Source of the DNA: Legionella cherrii
GTDB lineage: Bacteria > Pseudomonadota > Gammaproteobacteria > Legionellales > Legionellaceae
Direction of reading: 5' to 3'
NCBI RefSeq assembly: GCF_900635815.1
Contig: NZ_LR134173.1
Span: 3,511,001-3,575,000, forward strand
DNA: 64,000 nucleotides
Shown: positions 57,510 to 64,000 of the stretch, piece by piece
Layout of the letters: each line of letters starts with the position of its first letter
Position numbering within the stretch: position 1 is the first letter of the stretch
Notes under the pieces: generated by a model
Told to the model about the DNA's origin: nothing
Database searches by the model: none
The model's input: the letters and a program-made list of their open reading frames with translations, nothing else
Program-made: the position numbers and the translations under genes

Positions 57510-58982
57510 ATGACAATAACCAATCAGCAGGTAAAATTACTCATGAAAAAACTAAAAAAACATAACCAGGAAGTATCTGCCGCAAAATCAGGAATGTCAG
57601 CTAATACAGCAAGGAAATATATTAAGAGTGGTCAACTGCCGTCAGAGATGAGCAAGCCACATACTTGGAAAACCCGAGTTGATGCGTTCTCTGATGTTTG
57701 GGATGAGCTTGCAAAAATGCTGGAGGGTGCACCAGGGCTAGAAGCCAAGACACTGCTTAATTATCTTATGGCACGTGCCCCAGAACAATATAATCAAAGC
57801 CATTTACGTACATTGCAACGACGGGTTCGCGATTGGCGGGCTGCCTTTGGAGCCGAACAAGCGGTTATTTTCAGGCAACATATTCAACCAGGTAAGCAAA
57901 GCCAGTCTGATTTTACGTGCATGAACTCACTTAACATCACCATTAATGGCCAACCATTTAAGCACCTCCTTTTTCATTTTATCCTGACGTATTCACGCTG
58001 GGAGTCGATTAAAGTATGTTTCAGCGAAAGCTTTGAAAGTTTAGTCAGTGGTTTTGAAAAGGCAGTATGGGAACTAGGTTATGTCGCCGGTGAGCATCGT
58101 ACAGATAACCTCACTGCAGCAACTAAAGCGATGGGGAGTAGGCGCGAGTTCACCGAGCGTTGGCAAATGGTTATGGCTCATTACCAAATCAAACCAACTA
58201 CTAATAATCCTGGAGTAAGCCATGAAAATGGCTCTATAGAAAAAAGCCATGATTTGTTGAAAAACGCGATTGACCAGACCTTGATGGTGCGTGGCTCTCG
58301 TGATTTCCTAACTCAAAAAGATTATATTGAGTTTTTGCAGAAAATAGTTGATGGGCGCAACAAATACCGGATGGCTCAGTTTGAGCAAGAAGAGGAGCTA
58401 CTGCAAGAGCTTCCTGATAGAAAATGGAATTCACCTGAAATTGTTACTGCACGCGTGAGCTCAGGCAGCATTATCCAGCTTCTGGATAAGCCTTATAGCG
58501 TCCCCAGCAGGCTAATTCACTATACATTAAAAGCTTATATTTATCCTGAAGAAATCATCTTGTTCTATGGCAACAAACAACTGCAGGTCATGCCAAGAAA
58601 CTATGGTGATGGGCTTGAAGGGATTAACTACAGACACCTTATTGATGCTTTAGTTCGAAAGCCATCTGCTTTTGCTAATTATCGTTACCAAGGAGCCTTT
58701 TTCCCCAGGAGCTGCTTTCGTAAGGCTTATGATGAGCTTTGCAACAAGCGGCCAGCTAGTGCTGATAGAGTCTATTTAAAGATTCTGCAGTTAGCAAAAA
58801 TTCAATCAGAACAGCAAGTTGCTCTTGCCCTTGAGTTATTGCTTGAGGCACGCGAAATCCCTCTTCTGGAACGGGTTAAGGAGTTAATCGATGTCTACCA
58901 AAAAGAGAAAAGAGCTGTTCACGTCATGGAGCCAAACCTGGCTGATTATGACAACTTATTGACCTCCTACAGGAGTCACTAA
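57510..58982 (+). CDS. istA: IS21-family transposase IstA
   Basis: The frame is open from 57462, but the ATG at 57510 gives the usual start (490 residues). An N-terminal helix-turn-helix (SAAKSGMSANTARKYI) binds the ends. The DDE integrase core has Asp in SQSDFTCM, Asp in EHRTDNLTAAT and Glu in NNPGVSHENGSIEK. It catalyses strand transfer together with the AAA+ helper IstB. The genes are separated by two bases. Length and motif order are complete. Confidence 0.92.
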   Translation: MTITNQQVKLLMKKLKKHNQEVSAAKSGMSANTARKYIKSGQLPSEMSKPHTWKTRVDAFSDVWDELAKMLEGAPGLEAKTLLNYLMARAPEQYNQSHLRTLQRRVRDWRAAFGAEQAVIFRQHIQPGKQSQSDFTCMNSLNITINGQPFKHLLFHFILTYSRWESIKVCFSESFESLVSGFEKAVWELGYVAGEHRTDNLTAATKAMGSRREFTERWQMVMAHYQIKPTTNNPGVSHENGSIEKSHDLLKNAIDQTLMVRGSRDFLTQKDYIEFLQKIVDGRNKYRMAQFEQEEELLQELPDRKWNSPEIVTARVSSGSIIQLLDKPYSVPSRLIHYTLKAYIYPEEIILFYGNKQLQVMPRNYGDGLEGINYRHLIDALVRKPSAFANYRYQGAFFPRSCFRKAYDELCNKRPASADRVYLKILQLAKIQSEQQVALALELLLEAREIPLLERVKELIDVYQKEKRAVHVMEPNLADYDNLLTSYRSH

Positions 58983-58984
58983 GC

Positions 58985-59761
58985 ATGAACATCAATTTGA
59001 ATTTAACTCATAATTTAAATCAACTGCTGTCCAATTTAAAATTACCTATTTGCCTTAAAGATTATCTGGAGGTGGCACAGCGTTGTGAGAAAGAAAAACT
59101 GTCTCATGTTGAATTCTTTTATGAAATTCTGCAAAGAGAAAGCGATTATCGCATGCAAAAAAAGATAGATAAGCTCGTCAAATCAGCTCAATTACCGCGC
59201 GACAAGTTACTGTCTGATTTTGATATGACTCGTATTCCTGGGCTTGCGCCAAGCCAAATTATTCAATTGGCCGAAGGGGAGTTTATTGACCGATACGGCA
59301 ATGTATTAATTTTTGGAAACCCAGGTACTGGAAAAACCCACTTAAGTATAGGGCTTGCACGTGAATGGTGTTTGTCCGGAAGACGAGTTTGTTTTTACAC
59401 TGCAGCGAGTCTTGTCCAGCAACTGCTGCAAGCGAAGCAGGTATTGAAGTTAGAGCAGTTCATCAAAAAGTTAGACCGATTTGAGTTGCTCATTATTGAT
59501 GATATCTCTTATGTCCCTTTTGAGCGTCATGAAACCGATGTACTATTCACGCTGATGGCCGCACGTTATGAGATGCGCAGTTTATTGATTACCAGTAATT
59601 TGCCATTCTCAAAATGGAACTCCATCTTTAAAGATGAAATGACTACGAATGCCGCCATTGATAGGCTTGTGCATCATGCAGTGATCCTTGAACTCAATAC
59701 ATCGAGTTACCGTAGTGAGTGCGCCAAGAGGAATAAAGTAGAGCCCATCAACGCCGACTGA
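58985..59761 (+). CDS. istB: IS21-family helper ATPase IstB
   Basis: This 258-residue AAA+ ATPase has Walker A GNPGTGKTH, Walker B LIIDDISYV and sensor TSNLPFSKW. IstB assembles on target DNA and activates IstA. It starts two bases after istA, indicating coupled translation, and ends 249 bases before the right terminus. Confidence 0.93.
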   Translation: MNINLNLTHNLNQLLSNLKLPICLKDYLEVAQRCEKEKLSHVEFFYEILQRESDYRMQKKIDKLVKSAQLPRDKLLSDFDMTRIPGLAPSQIIQLAEGEFIDRYGNVLIFGNPGTGKTHLSIGLAREWCLSGRRVCFYTAASLVQQLLQAKQVLKLEQFIKKLDRFELLIIDDISYVPFERHETDVLFTLMAARYEMRSLLITSNLPFSKWNSIFKDEMTTNAAIDRLVHHAVILELNTSSYRSECAKRNKVEPINAD

Positions 59762-59786
59762 CGCGCCTTCTGTGAAGGCTTGTCAA

Positions 59787-59833
59787 CCTAAGGCCAACTC
59801 TTCCCTATAGATCAGGAAAGAGTTGGCCTTAGG
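59787..59833 (+). terminator. Long perfect hairpin after istB
   Basis: CCTAAGGCCAACTCTT pairs perfectly over 16 bases with its complement at 59818-59833 around a 15-base loop. It lies 25 bases after the istB stop. No U run follows, so it may be a protective or rho-assisted 3' structure inside the element. Confidence 0.5.
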
Positions 59834-60010
59834 TCCTATAAAATTAAATCCTGAAAATCCCCAATTATTACTCCCCATCACTAATAAATTAATAACGAAA
59901 AATAGAGACAAATTTAGTTTAATTGATGTACACTTCTGTTCCTGCAGAAAGGCTTATTTTAGCTTAATTTATTGCTGTCCTCTAAACGCAAAAATAATTG
60001 TCGCTACACA

Positions 60011-61202
60011 CAGCATAAATGCGTATGCTCACAGCAATCAAAATTATGATATAAAAATACATTAATCCAATCATTTTTAACTGTATTGGCTGAAAAAAAA
60101 ATTTTTTTTCTACCCTACTTAGAATAAGTGAGTTGCGAAGCCATAGTAATGGAAAACCAAAACCCAAAGGAATAGCCCAAGGATAAGTCAATTTAACAAA
60201 ACCCAAAAAACCTGCCAGAACAGTTAAGATAAAAGGCAAAATAGCGATCCACCATAAAGCATCATCCCCCAAATGAATCGCGCGCCAGCTATTCAACATA
60301 CGCTGATACCATGGCCCTTCAAAAAATTTTAGTAGAACCCAATACCAGGGTATGCACCAATATAATAAAGGTGCGAACAAAAATTTTAGACATAAAATCC
60401 AATATATTTTTCCATCTCCCTTTGTTTGCAAGTACACTAACGTAGGATAATCATTCTGAGTCAACCAATAAAAATGAGGTGCTAAGCAGATACAAAAAAT
60501 CAATAAAGAAAGATAAGGAGAAAAACTGCGATACCAATTACGATACAATGGTAATAAACTAACAAAAAATAAAGTAAGCAAAAGTATCCCTGAAAAATAT
60601 TTTCCAAGCATTGACAAAGCAGCCATAAAACCAAGGAAAAGGCTATTCAATAAACCCCCTAATAACCTTTGAGACTTGTGTGTCGCCCTTAAAAAAAAAT
60701 AGATTGTCCATGGCCAAAGCATAAGCAAGATACTATTTGCGTTATATTTTGCAGCTAAAGTGGTATAGGGAAAGGAGAGTAAAAGCAAAGCCACACTCAA
60801 GAACCCTAATTTTTTGCAGCACTTTAGATATGCATCGCTAGAAAAAGCCGAATCAAAAACATTTCTCAAAAAAAGAGGAGTCAAGCAGAAGACACCTAAT
60901 AAACCTAAAGCAACTACTGCATAGGACAAAAGGTAAAAAAACATATTGTCATGTGGAAAAATTTGAAACCAAGCAGCAGCAATCCAACCAAACAGTGGAG
61001 GATGCTTATCATGTCCCCATGACCACAGACTGCCCCATGAATAGGCTTCTAACATATCATCATATTTATCTAAATTCGAATCACTAATGACATGGGCAAG
61101 CCACCAGATTAATAGGGTATATAGAAGTAAAGAAAAAATAGAAGAACAAGAGATGTTCTCCATTCCGTATGATAGGCTATTTTTTTTTATAGGAAATAAC
61201 AC
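60011..61202 (-). pseudogene. Family-39 glycosyltransferase, N-terminal membrane part severed by IS21
   Basis: The frame starts at GTG 61202 with AGGA six bases upstream. It encodes about 397 residues with roughly ten membrane helices. The early acidic motif and WGHDKHPPLFGW loop are typical of ArnT/Pmt-like (GT39) transferases, which move sugars from polyprenyl-phosphate donors on the periplasmic side. The natural frame enters the insertion sequence at 60010, which adds a few foreign residues before a stop. Without its C-terminal domain the product is probably inactive. Confidence 0.85.
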
Positions 61203-61351
61203 ATGGGTTCCTACTTAAAAATTTTAATTGGAATATTTCATTTAGTAGGCATTTGAGCTATATCAGTAAAATCAATAGTTCGTGAATTAGAAAAATCTAT
61301 ATGCTTATTTAAATTACATATATTAAAAAATACTGGTTTCGAAGATTATAA

Positions 61352-61380
61352 ATAAAAAAAGCGGCTTTATTAGCCGCTTT
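61352..61380 (-). terminator. rRNA operon terminator
   Basis: Read on the minus strand, AAAGCGGCT and AGCCGCTTT form a stem around a short AT loop, followed by TTTTATT. It begins 12 bases after the 5S gene. Confidence 0.85.
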
Positions 61381-61392
61381 TCAGAATAAAAC

Positions 61393-61507
61393 CCTGGCGA
61401 TGACCTACTTTCACATGAGGAAACCTCACACTATCATTGGCGCGGGTTCGTTTCACTTCTGAGTTCGAGATGGAGTCAGGTGGTTCCAAACCGCTATGGT
61501 CGCCAGG
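61393..61507 (-). rRNA. rrf: 5S ribosomal RNA
   Basis: On the minus strand the gene begins CCTGGCGACCATAGCGGTTT and ends with a matching GTCATCGCCAGG. It contains the conserved CCATCTCGAACTCAGAAGTG segment (loop B/C region). The length is about 115 bases. It lies downstream of 23S and before a strong terminator, the usual order. Confidence 0.95.
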
Positions 61508-61655
61508 AAAACTGGTTTCACATGATTAATGGGCGCATTATACCCGAATCATGCGTTAGGTAAATAAAGAGTACACATTTTTTTTGCTGATTGGGCGTTA
61601 GCCCAACCGGCTTTTCTTGTATTTGCATTCAGTTAATCTGAAGTAATTCAGATTA

Positions 61656-64000
<2,345 letters not shown>

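Larger units (their letters stand above)
57357..60010 (+). mobile_element. IS21-family insertion sequence, complete
   Basis: The element is 2,654 bases long. Terminal inverted repeats TGTGTAGCGACAATTA are identical over 16 bases at the left (57357-57372) and, complemented, at the right (59995-60010). The flanks carry a 5-bp direct repeat CAGCA (57352-57356 and 60011-60015). Inside are istA and istB in the standard order. Size, termini, duplication length and gene pair all fit the IS21 family. The intact genes and exact ends suggest a recent, possibly still active insertion. Confidence 0.93.

Overview
The window looks like chromosomal DNA of a Legionella species or a very close relative. The evidence is the AT-rich composition, several large lysine/glutamate-rich proteins of the Dot/Icm-effector type with no recognisable enzymatic fold, eukaryote-like modules (ankyrin-like and TTC38-like TPR repeats), and many housekeeping genes of gammaproteobacterial type. 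The species cannot be fixed from the sequence alone.

Layout. 1-4.4 kb: the tail of comEC, an Ada-type alkylation-response protein, small membrane and secreted proteins and an MscS channel. 4.4-8.8 kb: a nitric-oxide/respiration block, with a palindromic NsrR-like site in front of nsrR, then a DUF488 gene, a group III truncated haemoglobin, cydP, cydA, cydB and the micro-gene cydX. 8.9-18.9 kb: an L,D-transpeptidase-like protein, an M20 peptidase, two large effector-like proteins and a multi-pass membrane protein. 19.0-31.1 kb: a lipid/ketide-type biosynthetic cluster transcribed outward from one 115-bp intergenic region. The left arm is a carboxyltransferase, a frameshifted acyl-CoA dehydrogenase, a GH3 acyl-adenylating enzyme and a membrane-anchored hexapeptide transferase. 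The right arm is KAS III, FAAL, a second AMP-ligase, ACP, SDR and a second KAS III. 31.1-35.6 kb: a TTC38-like TPR protein, a membrane-anchored unknown, a second ACP, a Bcr/CflA-type exporter and a MAPEG protein. 35.8-40.4 kb: a URC-type uracil catabolism set (URC1-like GTP cyclohydrolase II, DUF1688, upp) plus an amino-acid permease; the first two genes carry single-base frameshifts. 40.6-56.7 kb: effector-like proteins, a solitary ParB, PBP4, a secreted metallophosphoesterase, Ohr, a cytosolic-looking GDSL hydrolase, glutathione reductase, gamma carbonic anhydrase, a membrane adenylate/guanylate cyclase and a saccharopine-dehydrogenase-like protein. 56.9-61.2 kb: a family-39 glycosyltransferase gene split by an IS21-family element with a 5-bp target duplication. 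61.4-64.0 kb: 5S and the 3' part of 23S rRNA on the minus strand.

Most novel system: the 12-kb cluster at 19-31 kb has a complete logic for making and off-loading an acyl/ketide product. It provides acyl activation onto a dedicated ACP, two condensing enzymes with intact Cys-His-Asn triads, an extender-unit carboxyltransferase, a ketoreductase, a dehydrogenase (damaged here) and two candidate releasing/conjugating enzymes. Its product is unknown to me. A second theme is a set of single-base indels, many in A/T homopolymers, that break at least four genes in the window. They may be real decay, phase variation or sequencing error.
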